Of a DNA stretch of 64,000 nucleotides, positions 37,143 to 46,115 are shown piece after piece (within the stretch, counting starts at the first letter, position 1; each line of letters opens with the position of its first letter). The notes beneath the pieces are model-generated. The model searched no databases. It saw only the letters and a program-made list of their open reading frames with translations, and had not been told where the DNA came from. Made by a program: the position numbers and the translations under genes. The stretch is from Asaia prunellae JCM 25354. Lineage in GTDB: Bacteria; Pseudomonadota; Alphaproteobacteria; Acetobacterales; Acetobacteraceae. The stretch covers positions 62,001 through 126,000 of the forward strand of contig NZ_BAJV01000010.1 in the NCBI RefSeq assembly GCF_000613885.1. Reading direction: 5' to 3'.

Positions 37143-37218
37143 GCAAGAATTTCTGGCCGGAGACTGATCGCATCGCCTTACCCCGGGTTCCGACAGGCAG
37201 CAAGGTTTGTTGCTTTTT
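37143..37218 (+). ncRNA. Candidate small structured RNA ending at an intrinsic terminator
   Basis: In the gap between lapA and the gene at 37287, the plus strand shows GCATCG-CCTT (37170-37179), a GC-rich apex (ACCCCGGGTTCCGACAGGCAGC), AAGG, and TTTGTTGC, which could fold as one hairpin. GCAGCAA-GGT-TTGTTGC followed by TTTTT (37197-37218) acts as a terminator though no plus-strand gene precedes it. The apex loosely resembles the bacterial SRP RNA apical domain (ACC-AGGTCCGGAAGGAAGCAG), but key bases differ. Confidence 0.28.
37197..37218 (+). terminator. Intrinsic terminator in the lapA upstream gap
   Basis: GCAGCAA (37197-37203), loop GGT, TTGTTGC (37207-37213, one G-U pair), then five T residues. 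It is oriented for plus-strand transcription, with no annotated plus-strand gene upstream for several kilobases. Confidence 0.5.
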
Positions 37219-37286
37219 CTTGACGCTGGGTCGCGGAACGTGATCCGCTCACCATCATTGCAGAGCCCACGATCAGGGAGGTTCTC

Positions 37287-37577
37287 GTGACCCAGCTTCT
37301 GACGTTCAGAGTGCCCTTGCCCAAAGCCGACCGCCTCTGGGCGGTCGTTGCCTGGCAAGGGCGACGTAGTCGCATTGCCAATGTTCATGCCAGCCATGAT
37401 GCAGCTGAAGCTGACTGCGTCTGGCGCAGTCAGCAGGTATATGAATATCGCCAGTTCCTGATGGCCGAGCAAAAGGCACCTTTGCGTTACGAATTGCGTC
37501 AGATTGCACGTGTTGACCTGCCCAAGAGCTGGTCGCCTCTGCCGGCACTGGGTTTTTTGCGCGGTCAGGGTTTCTGA
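37287..37577 (+). CDS. Hypothetical protein (96 aa)
   Basis: Starts at GTG 37287 with GGGAGG six bases upstream. 96 residues, basic, no signal peptide or membrane helix (TQLLTFRVPLPKADRLWAVV, NVHASHDAAEADCVWRSQQVYEYRQFL). No family is recognised. The strong ribosome binding site and regular codon use support a real gene. It precedes secB by 154 bases on the same strand. Confidence 0.55.
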   Translation: MTQLLTFRVPLPKADRLWAVVAWQGRRSRIANVHASHDAAEADCVWRSQQVYEYRQFLMAEQKAPLRYELRQIARVDLPKSWSPLPALGFLRGQGF

Positions 37578-37731
37578 ACAGCCGATGACAGTCCCGTGTT
37601 AAATGATTAGTCTGCTCGCGTTTCTGTCGTGATGTCTGGTCTTGTCTGGCAAGTCATGACACAAGCATTGAGTATGAATGCTTCCAGCTGGCAAGCATTT
37701 TGATGAAGAAAAAACGAGGGATCCAGACGCC

Positions 37732-38232
37732 ATGTCAGAACAGGAAAGCACGGATACGAGCAACCGTACAGGACGAGTAGCACTGGAAACATTACTCGTT
37801 TCCGGAACACAATATCTGAAATCCTCCAGTATTGCCTCGATCGGTGCGCCTGAGGTCTTCTACAGCCTTCCTCCCCGCCCTCATGTCGGATTGCGTATCG
37901 ATGTGAATGCTCGCCAGCTTGGTGATGATCTGCCAAATTTTGAGGTCAGCCTTATGATTCAAGGCGTGGGCTACCGTACGTCTCCCACGCCTGAAACACC
38001 CGAGCCTGAGACACTTTACAATATCGAGCTGATCTATTCGGGGCTTTTTGCCTTGCAGAACGCGAAGCAGGACATGATAGAAACACTCCTGCTGGTTGAA
38101 GCTCCACGCCAGCTTTTTCCGTCCGCCCGGCATCTGCTTCTGAATCTGATCCGCGAAGCCGGCTTCCCGGTCGCCAATATCCAGCCGGTTGATTTCAATG
38201 CTCTCCTGCAAAGCAGACGGGCGCAGTCCTGA
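37732..38232 (+). CDS. secB: SecB-like protein-export chaperone
   Basis: 166 residues. The SecB pattern is clear in the second half: YNIELIYSGLFAL, then LLLVEAPRQLFPSARHLLLNLIREAGFP and IQPVDFNALLQ, matching the canonical EAPRxLFPxAR...GFPP...DF segment. The N-terminal strand QYLKSSSIASIGAPEVFYSLPP replaces the usual YTKDLSFE(N)P motif, so it may be canonical or a specialised SecB. It holds Sec substrates unfolded in the cytosol. The ATG at 37732 is preferred over 37678. It lies 18 bases upstream of the giant glycosyltransferase. Confidence 0.8.
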   Translation: MSEQESTDTSNRTGRVALETLLVSGTQYLKSSSIASIGAPEVFYSLPPRPHVGLRIDVNARQLGDDLPNFEVSLMIQGVGYRTSPTPETPEPETLYNIELIYSGLFALQNAKQDMIETLLLVEAPRQLFPSARHLLLNLIREAGFPVANIQPVDFNALLQSRRAQS

Positions 38233-38250
38233 CTGTACCGGACCGTTAAG

Positions 38251-41238
38251 ATGACCCTGATATCAGAGATGCCGCGCGCCCTCGGGCCAGGTGAAGCGCG
38301 TGATACCCACACACCACTCTGGGCTGTCTTTGACCCGGAATGGTATCGTACCCATTACGGACAGGCTGTCAGTGACATGACGGGTAGTTTACTCGACGAT
38401 TGCAGTCTGTATGAGTTCTGGTTGCACGAAGGTGCGCGTCACGCCCACTCTCCCAACCGTTATTTTGACGAGATGTGGTATCGTCGCTCCTTTGTTGATG
38501 TCGAAAACGGCATAAGAATGGGAGTTTTTGATTCCGGGTTTCAGCATTATTGCGAGACAGGGTATCGAGGGCGTTCCTGCCACTGGCTCTTCTCTGAGGT
38601 CGGTTATTTTTCTTTCAACCCTGATCTCACGCCGGCCCTGTTGCGGGAAATGGGTTACAGCAATGGATATGATCACTATCTGGCCGAGGGGCAGCGCGAG
38701 CACCGTGTCAGTACGCCTTTTTTCATGCCGGATATTGTCCGTGCCGGACTGTTCCGGGAGCGCCTGGATTTTGATCCGGCACAAGGCGAGTTCGCACGGC
38801 TGATTCTGTCACAGGATCTCAACAGACTGCAATGTTCCTGGTATTTCGACCCGGTCTGGTATCTGTCACAGTATGAAGACGTAGCCGTACAGATCGAGAG
38901 AGGGGAGTATTTCTCACCCCTCCATCATTACATGTCCAATGACAGACCGACGCATTACTGTCCTAATGCCGCTTTTGATGAGCAATATTATCTCGATTAT
39001 TACCCCGATGTGACCGAGCGTGTGCGTGCCCGTCTTCTGCGCAACGGATACGATCACTTCATTCAGTATGGATTGTTCGAGGGGCGTAATCCTGCTGATG
39101 GCATTACCCTGCCACGTTATGATCTTGAGGGGCGTATGCCCGGCTGGATTGACTTTTCGAATAACGCTTTTGTTGATCTGGCAAAAAACGGGTCATTACC
39201 TGCCATGGCCCCTTCACCGGAAGTCCCTGCGCCGCGTCAGCTTGCCTATCTCCATGCCTTGCGTGCTGAATCTCTCATACCCTTGCTGGCTCGTACGCCA
39301 CTCGATTTCCGTTATGTCGGCAAACCGGCGGTGAGTGTTATCATTTCCTCCTCGACCAGTTTTCCGGAACTCATGCAGACTCTGGCCTCTCTGCATGAGA
39401 GCCATCGCGGTGACATGCAGGTTGTTCTGCTCGATGCAGGTGTGAAGGACGAGACACTGGAGATCGGGCGTTACGCCTATGGTATTGAGCCTGTCGCTGT
39501 AACATCGACGGATATGCAGGCAGGGTGGCAGCGTGCTGTTCCTCGTCTTTCCGCTGATCATGTACTGCTGATCGAATCAGGCTGCCATCTGTTTTACGGT
39601 GCGCTTGATGCAGCCTTGTCGCGTCTGGATCAGGACGGGGTAATTGCGGTAGCACCCCAGAGGCTCGGCCTGGATTTGCATGTGGCAGAGGCGGGACTTT
39701 CCGTCGCACGTGACGGCAGCTGTTCGGCTTACGGCACAGGCAAGGAAGCCTTTGCTTCAGAGGTTGATTTTGTTCGACCTTGCGACTCGATTGGTGGCGG
39801 GGCGTTCCTGTGTCATGTTGAGATGCTTCGGTCTTTGCCTCAGGACAGGCCTGAACTGGAGACATTGCGTGTCCGGGAATATGTCTGGGCAGCACTGGGA
39901 TTAAGCCTGAGACAGATCCACCCCTCTGGTTGTATTATCTACGATCCTGCTTTCGTTCTGCGTCTGCCGAAAAACGAGATGGCGTCTGACGCTGCCCGCT
40001 CCAGAGAGGCACGCGTTCTGCGTCGATATTTCGCGGAGCTTTTGCGTGGTAATCTGCCTCAGGCACCGCAGAATTCCGACATACTTCACCGTTCACCGCG
40101 CTGGGGCGCTCGCCTGCTGCTTCTGACGCGGGATGGTACTTCTGATCAGATATCGCACAGGCTTCGCCTCAGGGCACTGAGCGAAAACTTCATCGAACTG
40201 GGGCTGCAGGTCACGCTCTTTGTTCTGACCAATACAGCAACGGCTCGGACATGCCTGCGGCAGGATTTGCCGGAGAGAGTGGAATTTCGATGTGGTTCGG
40301 TTGATGCTCTCGGGCAACTGATCGAACAACGTGCGCGCGGATTCGATCAGATCTGGGTCTGTGGTGGCCTCGTTCTCAATGACGTTTTTCCACTTCTGAA
40401 CGACAAGGCGGGTCTTGTGCCCGAAGAACGTGTGACGCTCGATCTGCGCGCGATCGAAGCATTCGAATATGAGAGTGACCGGCACACGCCAGGCCGGTAC
40501 ATTGCAGCTGACGATCCTGTTCTCGAGAAACAGCTTCTCGACACAGAAGTGATGCATGCCTGGTTTTGTCAGAATGTTGTGGTCCAGAATGTCCATCAGG
40601 AGAGCCTCCTGCGTGAAGCGGGACTGACAGGTGTGACCATTCTGGGTGAGGATCCTTTTGTGTCTGGCGATCCCATGCAGAAAAGCAGAGGTTTTGCCGA
40701 CAGACATAATCTCCTGTTTGCTGCGCAGCCTGCTACTGTTCCGGGCTATACGCAGAAATTTCTGAAATGGTTTGTGCGCGAAGTGCTTGTGCGTCTCGAG
40801 GACCGGTTGTCCGGCTCGGTCAGGCTTGTGCTGGCAAATGAAACCTTCCAGTCGCTCGAACTCTCCATGATTACTCATTACCATCAGGTTGCGCCGCTGA
40901 CCCTCGGAAGTGCGGCTTTTACCGATCTGGCCTCTACCTGTCGTGTTCTGATTGCGCCTGATGAACCCACCGGGCAGATCGCGCTTCAGCGTCTCCAGGC
41001 CGCATCATGCGGTCTTCCCTGTGTCGGGGAGGGGAGTGCGATCACAGTTCCTCTTGAGGTGTCGCCTGATCCGGCCCAGTTTGCAGAGGCGATCGTCACT
41101 CTCTATCAGGATGAGGAGACATGGCGTCGTGCTTCCGAGACGGCATCAAGTCAGGCCACTGAGATGCGAGCTGTCTATCAGAGAACTTTGGCCCGTCTCG
41201 TTGGACAGGACGCGGTAAAGGAAGATACAGGTGACTGA
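38251..41238 (+). CDS. Large multidomain glycosyltransferase-like protein with N-terminal FDxxWY/YPDV repeats
   Basis: 995 residues. Residues ~25-285 hold degenerate repeats of the form FDxxWYxxxYxDV...HYxxxGxxxxRxP (FDPEWYRTHYG, FDEMWYRRSF, FDPVWYLSQYEDV, FDEQYYLDYYPDV; GYDHFIQYGLFEGRNPADG). These are known from polysaccharide-type glycosyltransferases. Residues ~360-600 look like a GT-A domain (VSVIISSSTSFPELMQTLASL, VRPCDSIGGGAFLCH) lacking an evident DxD. Residues ~620-985 look GT-B/GT4-like (LLLLTRDGTSDQISHRLRLRAL; LQAASCGLPCVGEGSAI). Likely in cell-surface glycan synthesis. It overlaps the M20 peptidase start by eight bases. Confidence 0.75.
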   Translation: MTLISEMPRALGPGEARDTHTPLWAVFDPEWYRTHYGQAVSDMTGSLLDDCSLYEFWLHEGARHAHSPNRYFDEMWYRRSFVDVENGIRMGVFDSGFQHYCETGYRGRSCHWLFSEVGYFSFNPDLTPALLREMGYSNGYDHYLAEGQREHRVSTPFFMPDIVRAGLFRERLDFDPAQGEFARLILSQDLNRLQCSWYFDPVWYLSQYEDVAVQIERGEYFSPLHHYMSNDRPTHYCPNAAFDEQYYLDYYPDVTERVRARLLRNGYDHFIQYGLFEGRNPADGITLPRYDLEGRMPGWIDFSNNAFVDLAKNGSLPAMAPSPEVPAPRQLAYLHALRAESLIPLLARTPLDFRYVGKPAVSVIISSSTSFPELMQTLASLHESHRGDMQVVLLDAGVKDETLEIGRYAYGIEPVAVTSTDMQAGWQRAVPRLSADHVLLIESGCHLFYGALDAALSRLDQDGVIAVAPQRLGLDLHVAEAGLSVARDGSCSAYGTGKEAFASEVDFVRPCDSIGGGAFLCHVEMLRSLPQDRPELETLRVREYVWAALGLSLRQIHPSGCIIYDPAFVLRLPKNEMASDAARSREARVLRRYFAELLRGNLPQAPQNSDILHRSPRWGARLLLLTRDGTSDQISHRLRLRALSENFIELGLQVTLFVLTNTATARTCLRQDLPERVEFRCGSVDALGQLIEQRARGFDQIWVCGGLVLNDVFPLLNDKAGLVPEERVTLDLRAIEAFEYESDRHTPGRYIAADDPVLEKQLLDTEVMHAWFCQNVVVQNVHQESLLREAGLTGVTILGEDPFVSGDPMQKSRGFADRHNLLFAAQPATVPGYTQKFLKWFVREVLVRLEDRLSGSVRLVLANETFQSLELSMITHYHQVAPLTLGSAAFTDLASTCRVLIAPDEPTGQIALQRLQAASCGLPCVGEGSAITVPLEVSPDPAQFAEAIVTLYQDEETWRRASETASSQATEMRAVYQRTLARLVGQDAVKEDTGD

Positions 41239-42620
41239 GAGCACGAAAACAGTACTGGCACGGGTCGATCAGGATCTTGACGAAGTCTTGAACGTCTTTT
41301 CGCCCTCCTGCGTATTCCCAGCATTTCGGCGCAGCCTGGACATGCCGAAGATTGCCGCAAGGCTGCCGAGTGGTTGTGTAAAGAACTGGCTGCACTCGGT
41401 TTTGTTGCAAGTCTTCGCGAGACACCGGGTCACCCGATGGTTGTCGGTCATGATGAGGATGCGTCAGACGGACTGCATGTACTGTTTTATGGTCATTATG
41501 ACGTACAGCCGACCGATCCGCTGTCACTCTGGAAAAGCGATCCATTCGAGCCTTCGATCGCCACTGAACCGGACGGACGCAGGATTATTGTTGCCCGTGG
41601 CGCCTCCGATGATAAAGGCCAGCTGCTGACCTTCATCGAGGCCTGTCGTGCTTGGAAAGCCGTTCATGGTACTTTGCCGGTCAGGGTCTCGATCCTGATC
41701 GAGGGTGAAGAAGAGAGCGGTGGCGCCAATCTGATGCCTTTCCTCAAGGCCAATGCGTCGGAACTCAAGGCCGATGTTGCTCTGATCTGCGATACAGGTA
41801 TGCCTGATCGCAAGACCCCTGCCATTACCACAAGCCTGCGTGGACTGGTGGGGGAAGAAGTCGAGATTGTCTGTGCCACGCATGATCTGCATTCCGGCAT
41901 GTTTGGCAATGCCGCCCGTAATCCCATAGAGCTGCTTTGCAAGGCGCTTGGAGCGTACGCGATGAGGCCGGACGTGTAACACTGCCCGGATTCTACGATA
42001 ATATCGTCGTGCCTTCAGATACTGTACGGGCGCAGTGGCGCGCCATTTTTCCGGATGATTCGGTAACGCTGGCACCTGTCGGTTTGTCCCAGCCCGCCGG
42101 TGAGGCCGGGTTCACCGCAATCGAACAGATCTGGGCAAGACCGAGCTACGAGATCAACGGCATCTCCGGCGGTTATGAAGGCGACGGCTTCAAGACTGTC
42201 CTTCCCGCAAAGGCAATGGCCAAGGTTTCGTTTCGTCTTGTCCCCGGACAGGACCCGGAGGCAGTCCGGGCTGCTTTCCGCGCGCATATCCGTTCGGTTC
42301 TGCCTTCGGATGCAACGTTGCACTTTACCGAACACGGGGCATCGACCGGATTTGCCGTACCGGAAGGAGGCAGATTGCTTGGGACCGCCCTTGAGGCGCT
42401 GGGTGCGGAATGGGGTGTGTCTGCTGTCGCAATTGGCTGCGGTGGATCAATTCCGGTTGTGGCCGAAGTGAAGGAGGCGCTGGACATGGACTCGCTTCTG
42501 GTCGGATTTGCACAGGATGACGACCGTATCCATTCTCCCAACGAGCAATATGGTGTGGAGTCTTTTCACAAGGGTATCCGGTCTTGGGTGCGCATACTGG
42601 ACGCGTTTTCCCGCCCGTAA
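41231..42620 (+). CDS. M20-family dipeptidase, with two frame breaks
   Basis: Zn-dependent peptidase. Metal-site motifs are [13 protein letters not shown] (His/Asp), [12 protein letters not shown] (bridging Asp), [13 protein letters not shown] (Glu-Glu) and [12 protein letters not shown], with [15 protein letters not shown] of the lid domain; the C-terminal half has [20 protein letters not shown] and [17 protein letters not shown]. Breaks near 41287 (GTCTTGAA for GTCCTTGAA) and 41954 are cured by one base each, giving 463 residues. The start is GTG 41231 with AAGGA upstream, overlapping the glycosyltransferase stop. Confidence 0.88.
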
Positions 42621-42649
42621 GATCTGTTTCAGAGAACCTGGGAGGCGTC

Positions 42650-43636
42650 ATGCTGCCTGCATTGACTATGGGCGATCCTGCCGGGATTGGTCCTGAACTG
42701 ACGGTTCTGGCCTGGAAAGCCCTGCGCGAGCAGGGTGACGCTTTCCTGTGGGTGGGGGATCCAGCCCTGCTGGTACCGCATGTGCCGGTGCGGGTGGTAC
42801 AGAATGCAGCAGAGGCACAAGCTGTATTTGGTCAGGCGTTGCCTGTTGTGCCTGTTGCTTTACCGGTTTCGGTGGTGCCGGGACAGTCGGACGGGAAACT
42901 GGCGGGAGCGATTGTTGAATCGATCGCGACGGCAACGCGTCTGGCGCTTGCCGGATCCGTGTCGGCTGTCGTGACCAACCCCATCAGCAAGATTGTTCTC
43001 AAAGAGGCCGGTTTCGGTTTTCCCGGTCATACGGAGTTTCTGGCATCACTCTGTGCTGTGCCGGGCGAGGAAATCATGATGCTTGCCTCGCCAAGACTGC
43101 GTGTGGTGCCAGTCACGGTGCATGTCAGTCTGCGAGAGGCGCTCGGGATGCTCTCAACAGAGCGGATCGTTCAGGTGGGCCGCACACTTGCCCGGGCTTT
43201 GCGACGCGACTTCGGCTTGGACTCACCTCGCATTGCCGTAGCCGGATTAAATCCCCATGCGGGGGAGGGTGGCGTGATGGGGCTGGAAGAACGCGATATT
43301 ATCCAGCCTGCGATCGATCGCCTCCGTGAAGAGGGGATCGAGGCGACGGGTCCTTACCCGCCTGATACCCTGTTCACGGATCTGGCGCGACCACTCTACG
43401 ATGCGGCCTTGTGCATGTATCATGACCAGGCCCTGATTCCGCTGAAGACACTGGATATGGCGACGGGGGTGAATGTGACGCTTGGTCTGCCTATTATTCG
43501 TACCTCTCCCGATCATGGCACGGCTTTTTCGATTGCGGGCAAAGGTGTGGCCGACCCGGCTAGCCTGCTTGCCGCATTGCGTATGGCGTGTGAGCTTGGC
43601 GAACAACGCCTTAAGAACAAGGGAAACACGCCATGA
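42650..43636 (+). CDS. pdxA: 4-hydroxythreonine-4-phosphate dehydrogenase
   Basis: 328 residues. [19 protein letters not shown] at the N-terminus, [28 protein letters not shown] (metal-site His) and [15 protein letters not shown] are all PdxA signatures. It oxidises 4-phosphohydroxy-L-threonine in pyridoxal phosphate synthesis. GGAGG stands four bases before the ATG; the longer frame starting at 42584 overlaps the peptidase gene and is rejected. Overlaps pdxJ by four bases. Confidence 0.95.
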   Translation: MLPALTMGDPAGIGPELTVLAWKALREQGDAFLWVGDPALLVPHVPVRVVQNAAEAQAVFGQALPVVPVALPVSVVPGQSDGKLAGAIVESIATATRLALAGSVSAVVTNPISKIVLKEAGFGFPGHTEFLASLCAVPGEEIMMLASPRLRVVPVTVHVSLREALGMLSTERIVQVGRTLARALRRDFGLDSPRIAVAGLNPHAGEGGVMGLEERDIIQPAIDRLREEGIEATGPYPPDTLFTDLARPLYDAALCMYHDQALIPLKTLDMATGVNVTLGLPIIRTSPDHGTAFSIAGKGVADPASLLAALRMACELGEQRLKNKGNTP

Positions 43637-44364
43637 TCAGACTGGGTGTGAATATCGATCATGTTGCCACCGTCCGTAATGCCCGCGGTGGTATTCATCC
43701 CGACCCCGTTGCTGCGGCGCTTCTCGCAGCGCGTCACGGTGCTGATGGCATTACGGCCCATCTGCGCGAAGATCGGCGTCATATTCGCGATGAGGATATG
43801 AAGCGTCTGCGTCAGGAGCTCAGTGTACCACTGAATTTCGAGATGGCCGCAACCGATGAAATGGTAACGATGGCCTGCGCGTTACGACCTCATGCCTGTT
43901 GTCTGGTTCCGGAACGGCGCGAGGAGGTGACAACCGAAGGAGGACTGGATGTGCTTGGGCAGCAGGCAGATCTGCGGGAGAAGGTTGCACGGCTGAAAGA
44001 GGCCGGCATTCGTGTTTCTCTGTTTGTGGATCCTGAGCCTGCCCAGATCGAGGCTTCCGCCCGTATCGGGGGGCAGGTAGTTGAGTTGCATACCGGTGCC
44101 TATGCCCATGATCCGGACGAAAAGGAACTGGCTCGTCTCCATGCTGCAGCGCGTGCGACGGAAGTGTTCGGGCTAGAGCTTCATGCGGGTCATGGTCTGA
44201 CCTACACCAATGTAGGGCGAGTGGCCGGGTTACCGGGACTCCGTGAACTCAATATTGGCCATTTTCTGATTGGTGAGGCAATTTTTCTGGGTCTGCCGGT
44301 AGCGATTTCCCGTATGAAACAGGAAATCGCAACGGGTGCCCTGTTTAAGGCCTTTGGACAATGA
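43633..44364 (+). CDS. pdxJ: Pyridoxine 5'-phosphate synthase
   Basis: 243 residues: [28 protein letters not shown] (phosphate and active-site residues), [56 protein letters not shown] and [13 protein letters not shown], all canonical. Condenses the PdxA product with deoxyxylulose 5-phosphate. The ATG overlaps the pdxA stop, so the two steps are coupled. It ends in convergent overlap (20 bases) with a lipoprotein gene. Confidence 0.97.
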   Translation: MIRLGVNIDHVATVRNARGGIHPDPVAAALLAARHGADGITAHLREDRRHIRDEDMKRLRQELSVPLNFEMAATDEMVTMACALRPHACCLVPERREEVTTEGGLDVLGQQADLREKVARLKEAGIRVSLFVDPEPAQIEASARIGGQVVELHTGAYAHDPDEKELARLHAAARATEVFGLELHAGHGLTYTNVGRVAGLPGLRELNIGHFLIGEAIFLGLPVAISRMKQEIATGALFKAFGQ

Positions 44365-44935
44365 CCGGTTTGGTCTGGTCTGTGTAATTGGGGACTGTCT
44401 CGCCCGATTGCTTGTTGTAGGTAGCCGTTGTGCTCTGATTGGGCCCACGGGGTGAATGGAAGGCTGACACAGGGCCGAAAGGTCCGCCGCTGACCTTGTG
44501 CATGCTGGCTTCGGGCTGGCGTGCGCAACCTCGGGTTATAATAGAACAGATACCATCAGATCCGATGATCTCGTCGTCGTCACCGGCATAATGTACTTCC
44601 GATACCCGGTCATGATCGAGCCGGATAATGGCCTTGCAGGTTGTTCCTGCGCCACCCAGTGTCACCTGCGTCATGTTCAGGAGCTGTTGAACGGGAATGA
44701 TTGTCGAGTCACTTGCCGTCGGCAAATTCATGGTCGCAGTATACTGATAGATCTGCGTTGTATCGTTCAGAACCTTTGTGGTGTTCGGAACGCCTGCACA
44801 GGCCTGCAGATCGTTCGATGTCATACCGATCATCGCGAGCTGAGCCCTGTGCGCTTCTCGAGAGTCAAAATAGCCGCAGCCGGAGAGGCTCAGAAGCGCT
44901 ATTGCGCCCTGAGCGATACGCAGGGTGGGAACCAA
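44345..44935 (-). CDS. Putative lipoprotein of unknown function
   Basis: 196 residues. The lipobox is LLSLSGC at the end of a short signal. The mature part holds [33 protein letters not shown], reminiscent of SmpA/BamE-like small lipoprotein folds in which GMT..dL....G.P recurs, and a Cys-rich mid region ([23 protein letters not shown]). The start is TTG at 44935 with AGGA six bases upstream. The last 20 bases overlap the 3' end of pdxJ on the other strand. Confidence 0.65.
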   Translation of the reverse strand: MVPTLRIAQGAIALLSLSGCGYFDSREAHRAQLAMIGMTSNDLQACAGVPNTTKVLNDTTQIYQYTATMNLPTASDSTIIPVQQLLNMTQVTLGGAGTTCKAIIRLDHDRVSEVHYAGDDDEIIGSDGICSIITRGCARQPEASMHKVSGGPFGPVSAFHSPRGPNQSTTATYNKQSGETVPNYTDQTKPVIVQRP

Positions 44936-45045
44936 AGATTTTCCTCGACATGAATGTTGTCACGGATTCGTGATTTTGAATTATGACAAAAACTGTCTGA
45001 GACGAAAGAAGTTCTTTGTGTCAGTTGTAAAAGATCGTTTCAGCG

Positions 45046-45525
45046 TCAGGAATGTAGCCGCAGCGCCTTCAGGCAATCCTCGCGTTGCAGGGCATAGACA
45101 ATGTCATGTGTGGCAAGAAGGGCTGGTTGCACATGATGCTTCCAGCGGGCCTCACCGGCGCCGCAGATGACGTGACCCGAATAGGGGCTTCTGACGACAG
45201 GTGACAAGGCGGCCAACCCTGCACGGGTATCCTGTTCAAGCCGTGTCCTGAGCGCTTGCTGGATGGCTGCTTTTTCGTGTTTGGGGGCATAGTCCAGCAA
45301 GGCTCTCAGCGTTGCCGAGCTGAGGGCGGGATTATTGGTCGCTATATCGCCGATGACGCGTGACCAGTTGTGTTTCAGTGTCAGCCGCCAGGCGACTGCG
45401 CGGGGACCGTCACTGGTTATTTCGCGAGAAAGGGCCGTGCCGAAATGTGACGGAGCTGCCGTTGCAAACGCAGCCTCGACTGGTGCAGCGATGAGAACTG
45501 CAAGGGCCAGGAAAAAGCGAAGCAT
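45046..45525 (-). CDS. Putative secreted protein of unknown function
   Basis: 159 residues from ATG 45525: signal peptide MLRFFLALAVLIAAPVEAAFA, then a soluble domain (VAWRLTLKHNWSRVIGDIAT, ATLRALLDYAPKHEKAAIQQ, SGHVICGAGEARWKHHVQPA). Two Cys near the C-terminus could form a disulfide in the periplasm. The frame is open for 81 more codons upstream, but those lack protein-like character. No family recognised. Confidence 0.6.
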   Translation of the reverse strand: MLRFFLALAVLIAAPVEAAFATAAPSHFGTALSREITSDGPRAVAWRLTLKHNWSRVIGDIATNNPALSSATLRALLDYAPKHEKAAIQQALRTRLEQDTRAGLAALSPVVRSPYSGHVICGAGEARWKHHVQPALLATHDIVYALQREDCLKALRLHS

Positions 45526-45685
45526 GATTCTCCTACTGACAGATTTCAGGAAACGAGGAAGCTGCAAAGGAAACATGGCAGCAGCATGGCCGGAATTCCT
45601 GCGCCGGGGGGTGTTCAAAGAAGGTTTCACACACAGGCAGGATGCTCTACAGATCGCTTCAGCTGTCAAATCCCAGGAGTGATCA

Positions 45686-45910
45686 ATGCCTGTTATCCCT
45701 GCTTCGGAGCTGACCCGTCTGCAAACGACGCTTCGTCGTCTGCTCGGTTCGCCCAAACTGACCATCAACCCGCCGGCGCGTGCCGGTCATACGGTTGAAC
45801 TTGCGGTCAATGACGAGGTCATCGGCACCGTTCATCGTGATGATGATGAGGGCGAGGTCTCTTATGCCATCCACATCACTGTGCTTGAGGAAGATCTTCC
45901 CCCCGCCTGA
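45686..45910 (+). CDS. DUF3126 family protein
   Basis: 74 residues: LTRLQTTLRRLLGSPKLTIN, then TVELAVNDEVIGTVHRDDDEGEVSYAIHITVLEEDL, matching the alphaproteobacterial DUF3126 pattern (EV..gdEfIG....DdEdG..Sy...ilE.DL). Function unknown. Transcribed away from the secreted-protein gene, alone. Confidence 0.8.
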   Translation: MPVIPASELTRLQTTLRRLLGSPKLTINPPARAGHTVELAVNDEVIGTVHRDDDEGEVSYAIHITVLEEDLPPA

Positions 45911-46115
45911 TATGGGGAACCCGGTATCACGTCGTTTCTGCTGGGGCGAAAGCCCGGAGGCGATGTGGTGCCATAAGGGCCTGAGTGCTCTTCGTACCCG
46001 AAATCCTGCTTTTGTCCGGAAGCAGGTAAAAGAATGAAGCGCCGTCAGGGCCATTATGACTCCGGGCGCTCTGCATGTGCCGGATGATAACCGGCCTGAA
46101 CAGAAAGGCGCCATA

